DNA from: Deltaproteobacteria bacterium
GTDB taxonomy: Bacteria > Desulfobacterota > Syntrophorhabdia > Syntrophorhabdales > JANXAF01
Length of the DNA stretch: 64,000 nucleotides
Reading direction: 5' to 3'
NCBI GenBank assembly: GCA_026417175.1
Contig: JAOADT010000011.1
Span: 1 to 64,000, forward strand
This document shows positions 22,957-33,225 of this stretch, piece after piece; the stretch's first letter is position 1, and every line of letters begins with the position of its first letter. The position numbers and the translations under genes were made by a program. The notes below the pieces were generated by a model, which worked only from the letters and a program-made list of their open reading frames with translations, made no database searches and had not been told where the DNA came from.

Positions 22957-24151
22957 TTTGTCCCAGCTGGAAAATAGGCAAATACATAGATATTATGAGA
23001 CCCCCAAGTATAACTCCCAAAAATACCATAATGGCGGGCTCCATAAGTGTCATAAGATTTGAGACCGTGTTATCAACATCCTCCTCATAGAAATCCGCTA
23101 CCTTATTTAACATACTATCTAGAGCACCTGTGGACTCTCCAACCTGAACCATCTGGACGACCATAGGTGGGAATATCCCGCTTTCGGCTAAAGGTTCTGA
23201 CATACTTTTCCCCTCTGTAATACGAGTTTTTGCGTCTAACATGGCCTCTTCAACTATTTTATTGCCTGCCACTTTGGAAACAATATTTAGACTTTCCAAA
23301 ATAGGAACACCACTGGAAAGAAGGGCTGCCAAGGTACGTGATACTCTTGCGACAGATGTTTTAAGGACAAGAAGACCTATGAGGGGAAGTCTAAGCAACA
23401 ACCCATCTATTCTCTTTCTTCCTCTCTCTGTGGAGTAATACTTTCTAAAGCCGAAAAAAAGAAGAACTAAGCTTCCCAACATATGGAATACATAGCTTTT
23501 AACGAGTTTACTCAGGTTAATCACAAACTGAGTGGGCGCCGGAAGAGATGCGCCCATATCCTTAAACATGGTTTCGAAAACTGGAATTACAAAAACCAGA
23601 AGAACGAGTACTACACCTATAGCTACCACCACTATACTCGTAGGATAAATAAGTGCGGACTTTACCTTTTTTTTCAATTTTGCAATCTTTTCCATGTAAT
23701 TGGCAAGCCTAAGAAGAATAGTGTCCACCATTCCAGCCTCTTCTCCTGCTCGAACAAGATTCACGTATAGAGAATCGAAACACTGGGGGTAGTCTTTTAA
23801 AGCCTCTGCAAATGTAGAACCTTCCTCTAATTTCTGTTTTACCTCCCTTATGATACCTTTCAAATTTTTATCTTCTGCTTGATTGGCCAGAATGTCCAAA
23901 GCTTGTATCAGGGGTAGTCCTGATGCGATCATTGTTGCAAGTTGTCGTGTAAAAATAACAACGTCCATTACTTTTACTTTTGCTTTAGGGTTATACTTGC
24001 CCTCAACTCGCTTTTTCTTTTCTACTGCCTTAAGCAAAATCACCCCATCTTTTCTTAAAGCGATCCTTAAAGATACCTCTGAATCAGCACTCATCGTTCC
24101 TTTTTGGGTTTCTCCGCTTAATGTTCTACCTACCCACTCGTAGACAGGCAT
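22946..24151 (-). CDS. pilC: Type IV pilus / type II secretion inner-membrane platform protein PilC/GspF
   Basis: 401 aa, two T2SF domains, [15 protein letters not shown]. Confidence 0.92.
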   Translation of the reverse strand: MPVYEWVGRTLSGETQKGTMSADSEVSLRIALRKDGVILLKAVEKKKRVEGKYNPKAKVKVMDVVIFTRQLATMIASGLPLIQALDILANQAEDKNLKGIIREVKQKLEEGSTFAEALKDYPQCFDSLYVNLVRAGEEAGMVDTILLRLANYMEKIAKLKKKVKSALIYPTSIVVVAIGVVLVLLVFVIPVFETMFKDMGASLPAPTQFVINLSKLVKSYVFHMLGSLVLLFFGFRKYYSTERGRKRIDGLLLRLPLIGLLVLKTSVARVSRTLAALLSSGVPILESLNIVSKVAGNKIVEEAMLDAKTRITEGKSMSEPLAESGIFPPMVVQMVQVGESTGALDSMLNKVADFYEEDVDNTVSNLMTLMEPAIMVFLGVILGGLIISMYLPIFQLGQTIG

Positions 24152-24164
24152 GAGTGTTGCCCCC

Positions 24165-25628
24165 TCAATCAGTTTTCAAGACTACATAAAATGTTGTATT
24201 TTCCCTTTTTATTAGCATTACAATACCTTCCTTAAGATTGGCTCCCCTCATAGCTTCTTTAAAGTCTCTGGAGTTCTTTATCTGTTTTTTTCCTACCTCT
24301 TTTATTATATCGCCTCTCCTTATATTCGCTTCATGGGCAGGACTGCCTGGCTGAACATCTGTTACTATCACTCCCGTTCTGTCCTTTATGTTTAAATGTT
24401 TTGCAATTTCTGGTGTCAAATCTTGAACTACAAGACCTAAATTCCTCTCTAACTCTGGTTCTCTTTGGGCTTTTTGATCCTCCTCTTTAAGTTCGCCTAT
24501 CGTTACCTCCCTTTCAATTGTTTTTCCTTCTCTTATGATTTTTAACTTAACTTTTTTCCCGACCTCCGTCGAGGCCACAAGTTTAGGTAAAGTGTCCACA
24601 TCCTTAATTGGTTTTCCGTCGTATTCAATTATTATATCTCCCGTTTTTATACCCGCTTGATCGGCGGGAGAACCCTCTACCACATCAGAAACTAATGCAC
24701 CTTCAGCTTCCTTCAGACCAAAGTTTTTTGCTATCTCAGGGGTTACTCTCTGGATCATCACCCCAAGCCAACCCCTTATCACTCTTTTTTTTGTCTTGAG
24801 TTGCTCCACTATACCTTTTGCAATATTTATCGGGATCGCAAAGCCAATACCTTGTCCACCGGATATTATGGCCGTATTTATACCCACAACCTCTCCTTTC
24901 AAGTTGAAAAGCGGGCCTCCGCTATTTCCAGGATTGATCGACGCATCCGTCTGAATGAAATCATCATATGGTCCCTGACCTATTACTCTTCCCTTTGCAC
25001 TTACAATACCCGCGGTTACCGTGTGTTCGAGTCCAAATGGATTACCAATTGCTATTACCCACTCACCTACTTCAAGTTTGTCAGAATCACCAAGCACTGC
25101 AACTGGCAAATTTTGTTTCGGGTTTATTTTGATAAGCGCAATATCAGTTTTAGGATCCCTACCAACGACTGTTGCATCGTATTCCCGTGAGTCGTAGAGC
25201 TTTACCTTTATGGACTGAGCCCTTTCCACTACGTGATTATTCGTTAGAATATATCCATCCTTGTCTATTATAAAGCCAGATCCAAGGCTCCTCTGTTTGT
25301 ATTCCCTCTGGGGAATATCACCGAAGAATCTTTCGAAATAATCCCCAAAAAAGTCCTCGAAGGGACTTCTTCTTCCAAAGAACCACTCCCTCAGATCTGG
25401 ACCTTTAACTACAGTGGTCGTGCTTATGTTGACCACAGCTGGTTTTACTTTCTTTACAAGCTCAGTAAAGCTAGGCAATGGCTTATCCAAAGATAGAGGG
25501 TTCGTTACTTGAGATTTAAGAGCTGTTATGTTTATATCCCTTGAAATCACCTTTTCGCGCATGTATACAAGAAAGAGCGTCGATCCTAGAAGAAGACTCA
25601 ATACAATATAGATTTTTTTATTTCTCAT
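24165..25628 (-). CDS. htrA: Periplasmic serine protease DegP/HtrA with two PDZ domains
   Basis: NNHVV, TDIALIKI, GNSGGPLFN catalytic motifs, two PDZ repeats. Confidence 0.95.
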   Translation of the reverse strand: MRNKKIYIVLSLLLGSTLFLVYMREKVISRDINITALKSQVTNPLSLDKPLPSFTELVKKVKPAVVNISTTTVVKGPDLREWFFGRRSPFEDFFGDYFERFFGDIPQREYKQRSLGSGFIIDKDGYILTNNHVVERAQSIKVKLYDSREYDATVVGRDPKTDIALIKINPKQNLPVAVLGDSDKLEVGEWVIAIGNPFGLEHTVTAGIVSAKGRVIGQGPYDDFIQTDASINPGNSGGPLFNLKGEVVGINTAIISGGQGIGFAIPINIAKGIVEQLKTKKRVIRGWLGVMIQRVTPEIAKNFGLKEAEGALVSDVVEGSPADQAGIKTGDIIIEYDGKPIKDVDTLPKLVASTEVGKKVKLKIIREGKTIEREVTIGELKEEDQKAQREPELERNLGLVVQDLTPEIAKHLNIKDRTGVIVTDVQPGSPAHEANIRRGDIIKEVGKKQIKNSRDFKEAMRGANLKEGIVMLIKRENTTFYVVLKTD

Positions 25629-27062
25629 TTAACTTCCTCCTTTCTGTCCGGATAGGATAGGCAATTTTACAGAGAATACACTTCCTTTATGGGGTGTACT
25701 TTTCACTTCTATTTTACCGTTATGAGCTTCTGCTATCCACTTGCTTATGGAAAGTCCAAGTCCCACCCCTGTTTCTCTTTTTCTCGATTTGTCCGCTCTG
25801 TAAAATCTATCGAAAATATATTTAATGTCATTTTCAGATATTCCTATACCTGTATCTTTTATGTCAATCCTGGCATACCCATCCTCAACGGAACTTCTAA
25901 TCTCAACGGTTCCACCAGGATTAGTATATTTTATTCCGTTCTCAATAATGTTGATGAACATCCTTCTTAGCTTCAATTCATCACCTTCCACACAAATGTC
26001 ATCTAAATTCCCTATCTCAAGTTCCACACCCTTCTGTTGAGCATACATTTTCATATCCAGACATATGTCAGTTAGAAGATCTTGGAGGATAACAGGTTCC
26101 TTTGCAATAGGCATATTTTTATTTTCTGCTTTGGAAAGAAAAAGAAGATCATCGATTATTTTTGTCATTCTATTTATCTCCTCGAGATTGCTTTTTAGAA
26201 TCCTCTTGTATTCCTCTTTATCTCTTTCCTTTCTAAGAGCGACTTCCGTTTCTCCCTTTAGAATAGCTAGCGGGGTTTTCAACTCGTGGGATACATCTGT
26301 ACTAAACTGGTTTATTCTTTGGAATGATTCTCTGAGCCTGTCAATCATTTCATTGAAAGTCTCTGCTAGTTTACCAAGTTCGTCTCTTCTTCCACCTACA
26401 TCTATTCTCTCCTCTAAATTGCTTGAAGATATTTTTATTGCTGCCTTTCTAATCTGATCAACAGGTTTGAGACTTTTTTTTGCGAGAAAATATCCTCCTA
26501 TAAGTGTAAGAAAAAGTGTAGTCGGAATGCTTATTAACATCACCATCATAAGCTTCGTCAGTGATTCGTCGAATTCTTCCAGAGACGTGCCTACTTGAAC
26601 TATACTCACTACTTTTCCATTTTCTTTTATAGGTAAAGTGATGATCCTTAACCTGTTGCCTTTTTCTCCGATAGTTTCGTATGAAATCTCACCAGAGAAA
26701 GCCTTTTCGAGAGATCTATAACTTACTGCCGGCAACGTTTGGGTTTCAAGATCACTCATCTTTGCCCCAATCTTTCCAGAAGCGTCAAGAATTTGGATAA
26801 ATTTTCCCTTAGGTTTTCTTCCAAAAACATTTTCTAAGTACCTCTCAAAGTTTCCGAAAATCGTGGGTGCGTTGGTATCGACTATGGATGATGAAAGGAC
26901 ATCAGCTATCGACTTAAGTTTCATGTCTATGCTATGTTCTAAGCTATTCCTGAAATAAATATAAACCCATATCGAGAAAACGATTAAAACTAACGCCAGA
27001 ATAGATCCGTACCAAAGAGCCAGTTTCCATTTTATAGGCAGATCCATTCTACTAATCTTCAT
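25629..27062 (-). CDS. Two-component sensor histidine kinase (HAMP, HisKA, HATPase)
   Basis: FSTDVSHELKTPLAILKGE H-box; DTGIGI; GLGLSI; two TM segments. Confidence 0.95.
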   Translation of the reverse strand: MKISRMDLPIKWKLALWYGSILALVLIVFSIWVYIYFRNSLEHSIDMKLKSIADVLSSSIVDTNAPTIFGNFERYLENVFGRKPKGKFIQILDASGKIGAKMSDLETQTLPAVSYRSLEKAFSGEISYETIGEKGNRLRIITLPIKENGKVVSIVQVGTSLEEFDESLTKLMMVMLISIPTTLFLTLIGGYFLAKKSLKPVDQIRKAAIKISSSNLEERIDVGGRRDELGKLAETFNEMIDRLRESFQRINQFSTDVSHELKTPLAILKGETEVALRKERDKEEYKRILKSNLEEINRMTKIIDDLLFLSKAENKNMPIAKEPVILQDLLTDICLDMKMYAQQKGVELEIGNLDDICVEGDELKLRRMFINIIENGIKYTNPGGTVEIRSSVEDGYARIDIKDTGIGISENDIKYIFDRFYRADKSRKRETGVGLGLSISKWIAEAHNGKIEVKSTPHKGSVFSVKLPILSGQKGGS

Positions 27063-27723
27063 CTTTGAGTACGTAACCTAGTCCCCTGATTGTATGGATA
27101 TAACGTTTTTTTGTTAAAGGATCCATCTTTTTTCTAAGAAAATTCACATATACATCCACTATGTTTGTAGACCCCATTTTTACGCCCCATACGTAAGTAG
27201 CTATTTCATCTCTGGTGAGAGGTTTTTCTTTATTTTTTAACATGTACTCTAAAATCATAAACTCCTTTTCAGTGAGTTCCACTTCTTTGGATTGTACGAT
27301 CAATTTTCTTGCGTAGGGGTCTAACTTAAGCTCCTTATACTCTACAATTCTTGAATCTCTCATTTTACTTCTCCTCAGAAGAGCCCTCATTCTAGCAAGA
27401 AGTTCTTCAAAGGAGAAGGGTTTTGTGAGATAATCATCACTTCCCAGGTCAAGACCCTTTACCACATCTTCTTTTGATGTTTTTGCGGTTATTATGAGAA
27501 CGGGGGTTTCTATACCCTTTTTTCTCATAAGTCTTAGAACTTCAAGACCGTCTATCTCAGGGATCATAAGATCAAGAAGCACTATGTCGTATGTCTTTGT
27601 GGATAATAGATCTAAACCTGTTTTTCCGTCTGAGGCTATGTCGACTTCATATCCTTCCTCTTCAAGACCCTTCCTCATAAGCTCGCATAATTTTTCCTCA
27701 TCCTCAATGAGAAGTACTTTCAC
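27052..27723 (-). CDS. OmpR-family response regulator
   Basis: MKVLLIEDEEKL receiver domain; C-terminal winged helix; GTG start. Confidence 0.95.
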   Translation of the reverse strand: MKVLLIEDEEKLCELMRKGLEEEGYEVDIASDGKTGLDLLSTKTYDIVLLDLMIPEIDGLEVLRLMRKKGIETPVLIITAKTSKEDVVKGLDLGSDDYLTKPFSFEELLARMRALLRRSKMRDSRIVEYKELKLDPYARKLIVQSKEVELTEKEFMILEYMLKNKEKPLTRDEIATYVWGVKMGSTNIVDVYVNFLRKKMDPLTKKRYIHTIRGLGYVLKDED

Positions 27724-27730
27724 AAGGATT

Positions 27731-27739
27731 ATTATATCA
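27731..27739 (-). promoter_or_regulatory. Predicted extended -10 (TGATATAAT, minus strand) for the RR-HK-htrA-pilC run
   Basis: Plus-strand attatatca is the reverse complement of TGATATAAT, 7 nt before the GTG start. Confidence 0.55.
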
Positions 27740-27782
27740 TTTTCAATTGAAAAAATCTCAAAGATACCGGATACTTTAAGCT

Positions 27783-28532
27783 ATGGAAAAAATTTCAGAC
27801 GGAAGCTACGTAGTAATCATCTACAGAGACAGAAAGTATCTAAAAAAGGTCAAGAAAGGAGATTTATTTTCGGGAAAGGGTGGGAATATTCCGTACGATG
27901 AGATAATCGGTAGAGATTTCGGTATAAAGTACGGAGAGTATCTTATATTCAAGCCAACCATCGAAGATGTAGTTATGTTAGGTATCAAGCGGGAGACTCA
28001 GATTGTCTATCCAAAGGATGGCTTTTACATATGTATGAAATTAAATTTAAAAAACGGATCAAAATTGCTAGAAATAGGTACAGGAAGTGGTGCGCTTACA
28101 CTTCTTTTTTCCCGAGCATGCGGTCCAAACGGAAAAGTTGTGAGTTTGGAGAAGGAGGAGAGGCATTACAAAAATGCTAAGCGGAACCTTGAAACTTATT
28201 GTGAACTCAAAAACGTGGCACTCATACTGGGGGATGTGACCAACTGCAGAGAAAAGGAGTTCGACGCCTGTTTTGTAGATGTTCGTGAGCCCTGGTCACT
28301 TATGCAGTATGTAAGGGAGTCCTTAAAACCCAGTGGAATCTTTGGTACAATTATTCCCACCACAAATCAGATTTCGGATACCCTAAAGGGCCTCCAGGAT
28401 GGATTTGGTGATATTGAAGTTATGGAGATATTATTAAGAAAATATAAAACCCTACCTGAGCGAGTGAGACCGTTTGACAGAATGGTAGCCCACACTGGAT
28501 ATTTGGTTTTCGCTAGAAAGGTCAAAGAATGA
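27783..28532 (+). CDS. trmI: tRNA (adenine-58-N1)-methyltransferase TrmI family
   Basis: YPKDGFYICMKLNLKNGSKLLEIGTGSGALTLLFSR. Confidence 0.9.
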   Translation: MEKISDGSYVVIIYRDRKYLKKVKKGDLFSGKGGNIPYDEIIGRDFGIKYGEYLIFKPTIEDVVMLGIKRETQIVYPKDGFYICMKLNLKNGSKLLEIGTGSGALTLLFSRACGPNGKVVSLEKEERHYKNAKRNLETYCELKNVALILGDVTNCREKEFDACFVDVREPWSLMQYVRESLKPSGIFGTIIPTTNQISDTLKGLQDGFGDIEVMEILLRKYKTLPERVRPFDRMVAHTGYLVFARKVKE

Positions 28533-29172
28533 TAAACCGTCTTATATAAGCTACTATTTCTTCAATGTCGTCCATCACCCTGAAGATGTTTAAATCTTCA
28601 GGACATATGGCGTTTGACTTAACTAGAGTATTTTTTATCCATTCCACAAGACCGCCCCAATATTCAGAATCTACAAGGACAACAGGGAATGGCTTCACTT
28701 TTCTGGTTTGAATTAAAGTTATTGCCTCAAAACACTCGTCCAATGTGCCGAACCCGCCAGGCATTATAATATAGGCCACTGCGTACTTTATAAACATTAC
28801 TTTGCGTACAAAAAAGTACCTGAAATTTAGTCTCACATTTGCGTAGGGATTAGGCTTCTGTTCTAATGGCAATTCGATGTTAAGGCCAACAGATTTTACT
28901 CCAGCATCGCGTGCTCCCTTGTTTGCAGCTTCCATCACACCTCCACCGCCTCCTGTGATAATATTGAACCCATTTTTTCCAAGTAATCTAGCCAGCTGGT
29001 ACGTTTTATTGTAAATCGGGTCATCCTTTTTGCATCTTGCACTTCCAAAGATGCTCACGGCAGGATATATGTCCGAAAGATTTTCAAAGCCTTCCACAAA
29101 CTCGGCCATTATTCGAAACAGTCTCCATGTGTCCTTAAGTGTTATCTCGTCTATTAGGTACTGTTTTTCCAT
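28522..29172 (-). CDS. LOG-family protein (cytokinin riboside 5'-monophosphate phosphoribohydrolase type)
   Basis: ITGGGGGVMEAANKGA, MPGGFGTLDECFEAITL (PGGxGTxxE). Confidence 0.93.
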   Translation of the reverse strand: MEKQYLIDEITLKDTWRLFRIMAEFVEGFENLSDIYPAVSIFGSARCKKDDPIYNKTYQLARLLGKNGFNIITGGGGGVMEAANKGARDAGVKSVGLNIELPLEQKPNPYANVRLNFRYFFVRKVMFIKYAVAYIIMPGGFGTLDECFEAITLIQTRKVKPFPVVLVDSEYWGGLVEWIKNTLVKSNAICPEDLNIFRVMDDIEEIVAYIRRFIIL

Positions 29173-29285
29173 CTAACTAACCCCTTTTCACTTGAGAATT
29201 TTTAGCATGCCGTTATATTATTAAACAAGTTTTGGGCCTGTCAATTTAAAATGAAAGTTTACTCAATTCGTGTCAATATTTAAAT

Positions 29286-30224
29286 ATGAGGATAAGTGTT
29301 GACATAGGAGGAACAAAAATTAGTTTTGGACTTTTAGATGAGAATACTCAATTGCTTTTTTTCGACAAAACCGAGACCGAAAAAGAAAAAGGTTACGAGT
29401 TTGTAAGAGATAAAGTAGTGAATTCTATTTTAAAAATCCTTTCGGCCAATAGCGTAACCATAAAGGACTTAACCCGTATAGGAATCGCATGCGCAGGCCA
29501 GATAGATATAAAGACCGGAACCGTGAAATTTTCTCCGAACTTAAAATGGCGAGATGCTCCTCTGGGAAAGGATATAGAATCTATTTTTTCGGTAGAGACT
29601 TTCGTGGAGAACGATGTTAACGCAGCTACATACGGCGAGTGGAAGTTTGCTTTTGGGGCAGAGAGCGAAAATGTTATAGGTGTGTTTTTGGGAACAGGGG
29701 TTGGAGGGGGTATAATTTTAAACAAGAGAATATATCGGGGATTTAATTTTGTCGGAGGAGAAATTGGGCACATGATCTTGAACCCAGAAGGATATCTATG
29801 CAATTGTGGTTCAAGAGGCTGCTTCGAGGCGGTTTGTGGCGGTGATTATATTATCCGCAGAGTAAGACACCTTATTGCAGAGGGATATAGGGGGAAATTA
29901 TGGGAACTTGCGAAGGCAAGCGAAGAAATTCACATGTCACATATAGAGAAAGCCTACTATTTAGGAGATGAGGGGGTAAAAAGGCTATGGGAGGAAGTAA
30001 TAGAATATCTCGGATGCGGTCTAACCAGTTTAGTAAATGTCTTTAACCCTGATTTATTAATAGTTGGCGGAGGTGTCATAAAAGGGACAGAGAGGCTTTT
30101 CGCTGAGGCTAAAAAAATAGTGGAACAAAGAGCGATGCCTGAAAGTAGAAATGGTGTTCGCATTGAGGTAGCAAGATTAGGTGATTGGGCCGCTCTCTTG
30201 GGAATTGCAAGTTTAGATGGGTAA
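29286..30224 (+). CDS. ROK-family sugar kinase (glucokinase-like)
   Basis: DIGGTKISFGL, GTGVGGGIIL, CNCGSRGCFEA. Confidence 0.93.
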   Translation: MRISVDIGGTKISFGLLDENTQLLFFDKTETEKEKGYEFVRDKVVNSILKILSANSVTIKDLTRIGIACAGQIDIKTGTVKFSPNLKWRDAPLGKDIESIFSVETFVENDVNAATYGEWKFAFGAESENVIGVFLGTGVGGGIILNKRIYRGFNFVGGEIGHMILNPEGYLCNCGSRGCFEAVCGGDYIIRRVRHLIAEGYRGKLWELAKASEEIHMSHIEKAYYLGDEGVKRLWEEVIEYLGCGLTSLVNVFNPDLLIVGGGVIKGTERLFAEAKKIVEQRAMPESRNGVRIEVARLGDWAALLGIASLDG

Positions 30225-30867
30225 AAACATAAGAAGCAGGGAGTATTACTTCACACCCCGTCTAGACATGATAGACATGATTCCAAAAACGGTAGAAAAA
30301 GTGCTTGATGTGGGGTGCGGGGGAGGATGTACGGGGTTGGCTCTTAAACAAACGAAAAATATCCAGGTGGTGGGCATTGAAATAAGGCATGACATTGCTG
30401 AATTTGCAAAAAAAAGTTATGACCTTGTATTGGTAGGGGATGTAGAAAGAATTGACCTTCCGTTTCCACCCAAATATTTCGACTGTATTATATATGGAGA
30501 CATACTTGAGCACTTGATAGATCCTTGGTCTTTACTTAAAAGACACAACGCTTATTTAAAAACTGGTGGCATCATTCTAGTGAGTATTCCAAATGTTAGA
30601 TACTATAAGGTTTTAAAAAAACTTATTTTTGTTGGTAGATGGGACTACGTGATGGAAGGAATCTTAGACATAGGTCACCTTCGTTTTTTTACCCTTTCGA
30701 ATGCGAAAGAGATGATAGAGGAAGCCGGGTACAGGATTTTAGAAGTGAGAAAAAAGTTTTCTAAAGCCCAGTGGCTTAAACTGCTTAACTTCTGTTTTAT
30801 GGGAACATTAAGCGAGTTTTTGGCAAAACAGTATATTATTTTAGCGGAAAAAGTGCTGGAGGTTTGA
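30217..30867 (+). CDS. Class I SAM-dependent methyltransferase
   Basis: VLDVGCGGGCTGLALK; DILEHLIDPW. Confidence 0.85.
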   Translation: MGKNIRSREYYFTPRLDMIDMIPKTVEKVLDVGCGGGCTGLALKQTKNIQVVGIEIRHDIAEFAKKSYDLVLVGDVERIDLPFPPKYFDCIIYGDILEHLIDPWSLLKRHNAYLKTGGIILVSIPNVRYYKVLKKLIFVGRWDYVMEGILDIGHLRFFTLSNAKEMIEEAGYRILEVRKKFSKAQWLKLLNFCFMGTLSEFLAKQYIILAEKVLEV

Positions 30868-30871
30868 CTCC

Positions 30872-31834
30872 TTGCCAAGGGTAACAGTTATTATTCCTAA
30901 TTATAACGGTAAAAGACTTCTATCTATATGTCTCGACTCTTTAAGAACCCAAGAATTCCAGGATTTTTCCGTACTAGTAGTTGATAACGGTTCGACTGAT
31001 AACTCTGTCTGCTTCCTTAGAGAATTCTATCCTGAGGTAAAAGTGATTGAATTGGAAAAAAATTACGGCTTTTCGTACGCGGTAAACAGAGGGATAGAAG
31101 TCTCTACCTCAGAATATGTTGCGCTTCTCAACAATGACATGGAAGTAACTCCCGGCTGGCTGAAAGAAATGATAATAGCCCTTGATGAACATCCTGAGGC
31201 GTCAGCATGTAATCCAAAAGTTTTAAGATACAATGAAAGAAATAGAATAAATGTGCTTGGTATACGTTATAACAGCAATAGCGAAGTAGAAATCATAGGA
31301 GCAGGAAAGGAAGATAATGGCCAGTACCAGGGAATAAAACAAATCTTTGGAGTAAATGCTGGAGCTTCTCTGTATCGGAGAGAAATCTTTAAGGACATTG
31401 GTCTCTTCGATGAAATTTTTTTCGCCTCGTTCGAAGATGTGGACTTGAGTTTTAGGGCCCAACTTGCAGGATACAAGGCCATCTTTGTTCCGACTGCGGT
31501 ATCGTATCACATGATAGGCGCAACTATAAAGAGGAGACGGTATATTCAGACTTATTTGAATAATAGAAATTCACTTCTATGTTTTCTTAAAAATATGCCG
31601 TATGAACTTATGCTTAGAAATCTATGGTCAGTCCTCAGTTACAGACTATCTATGTTTTTGAAAAGAACATTTCTTAACTTTTATAAGGTCAGAACCTATT
31701 ATTTTTTAGCAGGTGTAACCGCCGCTATTACAAGGATTCCGTATGTAATTAAGGCAAGAAAAGAAGTGCAAAAAAAAAGAAGGGTTTCAATTGAATACAT
31801 CGCTTCAATTATGGACAGGGATTTCATAGAATGA
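30872..31834 (+). CDS. Glycosyltransferase family 2
   Basis: VTVIIPNYNGKRLLSICLDSLRTQ...NNDMEV; TTG start. Confidence 0.92.
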   Translation: MPRVTVIIPNYNGKRLLSICLDSLRTQEFQDFSVLVVDNGSTDNSVCFLREFYPEVKVIELEKNYGFSYAVNRGIEVSTSEYVALLNNDMEVTPGWLKEMIIALDEHPEASACNPKVLRYNERNRINVLGIRYNSNSEVEIIGAGKEDNGQYQGIKQIFGVNAGASLYRREIFKDIGLFDEIFFASFEDVDLSFRAQLAGYKAIFVPTAVSYHMIGATIKRRRYIQTYLNNRNSLLCFLKNMPYELMLRNLWSVLSYRLSMFLKRTFLNFYKVRTYYFLAGVTAAITRIPYVIKARKEVQKKRRVSIEYIASIMDRDFIE

Positions 31835-33225
31835 TACAAAAAACTGTTTGGTTTATTGAGAATAAAGATTTAAGGAATATTTTGGCGAGTCATTGCGGTG
31901 AACCTAAGAGGGGATACAAAATTATAGAATTAAAAGATGGAAGAAAAATCTTCCTCAAGTCTTTTCGAGAAAAGGGGCTTTTAGGATTTATAAGAAACGT
32001 ATTTTTCCCAAGAGGAAAAAAGGAATTTCAGGTATTCAAAAAACTAGCGGACCTTTCCATACCCACCCCTTTAGGTTTTGGATATGGAGTAAGCAGGACA
32101 GGATCATTCTCGGTTTGGGAGTATTTAAGCGGAGAAAGTTATTTAGAAAAGTTTAATACTGTAGGTGATCGCATGCCCCTAATAAAAATGTTAGCCCATT
32201 TTCTCAAGGATTTAAAACTTAAAGGGGTAAGACACGATGATCTTCATCTAGAAAATATAATCATCTCTAATGACCGGCCGGTACTTGTAGATTTGCACAA
32301 AGTCAAAGTAAAGAAGGAAATAAACAGAAAAGAAGAGATATCAAACATTTCCCATGCTTTACATATGGTCTATAATGAGATGAACGAAAAAGAGAAAGAG
32401 ACCTTCTTTAAATTTTACGGTGCAACAGACCTTAGGGAGGCTGTGGAAAGTAAAATTGAGGCTTTAAGAGAACATTGGATAAAAAGAAAAGTTAAAAGAG
32501 CATTTCGTAAAACATCTATCGTGTCCGTGAAAGACTGTTTTAGATTTATCAAAGGATTCGAAGAGATAACTGAAGGAAGATATTTACTTACCTTAAAGAA
32601 GGACAAGAAAGTTGACGTAATAAGATATGAGAACTGTGTAAAGAAGATTTACAAAAGTAAAATGAGATTAAAAAAAGCATGGATAAATAGTGTCGTTCTA
32701 GAGTATATGAAGCTAAAAATAACGCCTCAAATTTTTGCAGCGAGAATCCCAAATTTTTTATCAAAAGGCTTTATTCTTATGGAGGATCTTACTGAAAAAG
32801 GGGAGGAACTGGATAGGTACCTTGATGGAAGGTACGAAAGTCTGAAATACTCGGAAAGAAAATTCTTTTTAAAGAGAATTTCCACTTTCTTTTTAGAAAT
32901 GTTAAAACATGGTGTGTTTCATAGAGATTTGAAAGGATGCAATGTTTTTGTCACAGCTGATAAAACATTTTATCTTCTCGATGTTGAGGATATAGAATTC
33001 AAAAAAGTTGGGATAGAAGACGTTGTTCGCATGCTTACAAAACTGAACAATACTATCCCTAAAAAAATCTATGTTAAAGACCGCTTAAAATTTGTTGCGT
33101 CTCTTAGGACATTTTCTAAAAATGAAAAAAGAGAGATCTGGAAAAGAGTAGCTGAAAAAGCAAAGAGGGAAGAAATTGTATACGAAGGTACGCAAGGATT
33201 AATTAGGGAAAAATGGGAAAGTTAA
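31831..33225 (+). CDS. Lipopolysaccharide kinase (InaA/WaaP)-like protein with two kinase domains
   Basis: HDDLHLENII...VDLHKVK in the N-half and HRDLKGCNVFV...LDVEDI in the C-half. Confidence 0.75.
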   Translation: MIQKTVWFIENKDLRNILASHCGEPKRGYKIIELKDGRKIFLKSFREKGLLGFIRNVFFPRGKKEFQVFKKLADLSIPTPLGFGYGVSRTGSFSVWEYLSGESYLEKFNTVGDRMPLIKMLAHFLKDLKLKGVRHDDLHLENIIISNDRPVLVDLHKVKVKKEINRKEEISNISHALHMVYNEMNEKEKETFFKFYGATDLREAVESKIEALREHWIKRKVKRAFRKTSIVSVKDCFRFIKGFEEITEGRYLLTLKKDKKVDVIRYENCVKKIYKSKMRLKKAWINSVVLEYMKLKITPQIFAARIPNFLSKGFILMEDLTEKGEELDRYLDGRYESLKYSERKFFLKRISTFFLEMLKHGVFHRDLKGCNVFVTADKTFYLLDVEDIEFKKVGIEDVVRMLTKLNNTIPKKIYVKDRLKFVASLRTFSKNEKREIWKRVAEKAKREEIVYEGTQGLIREKWES

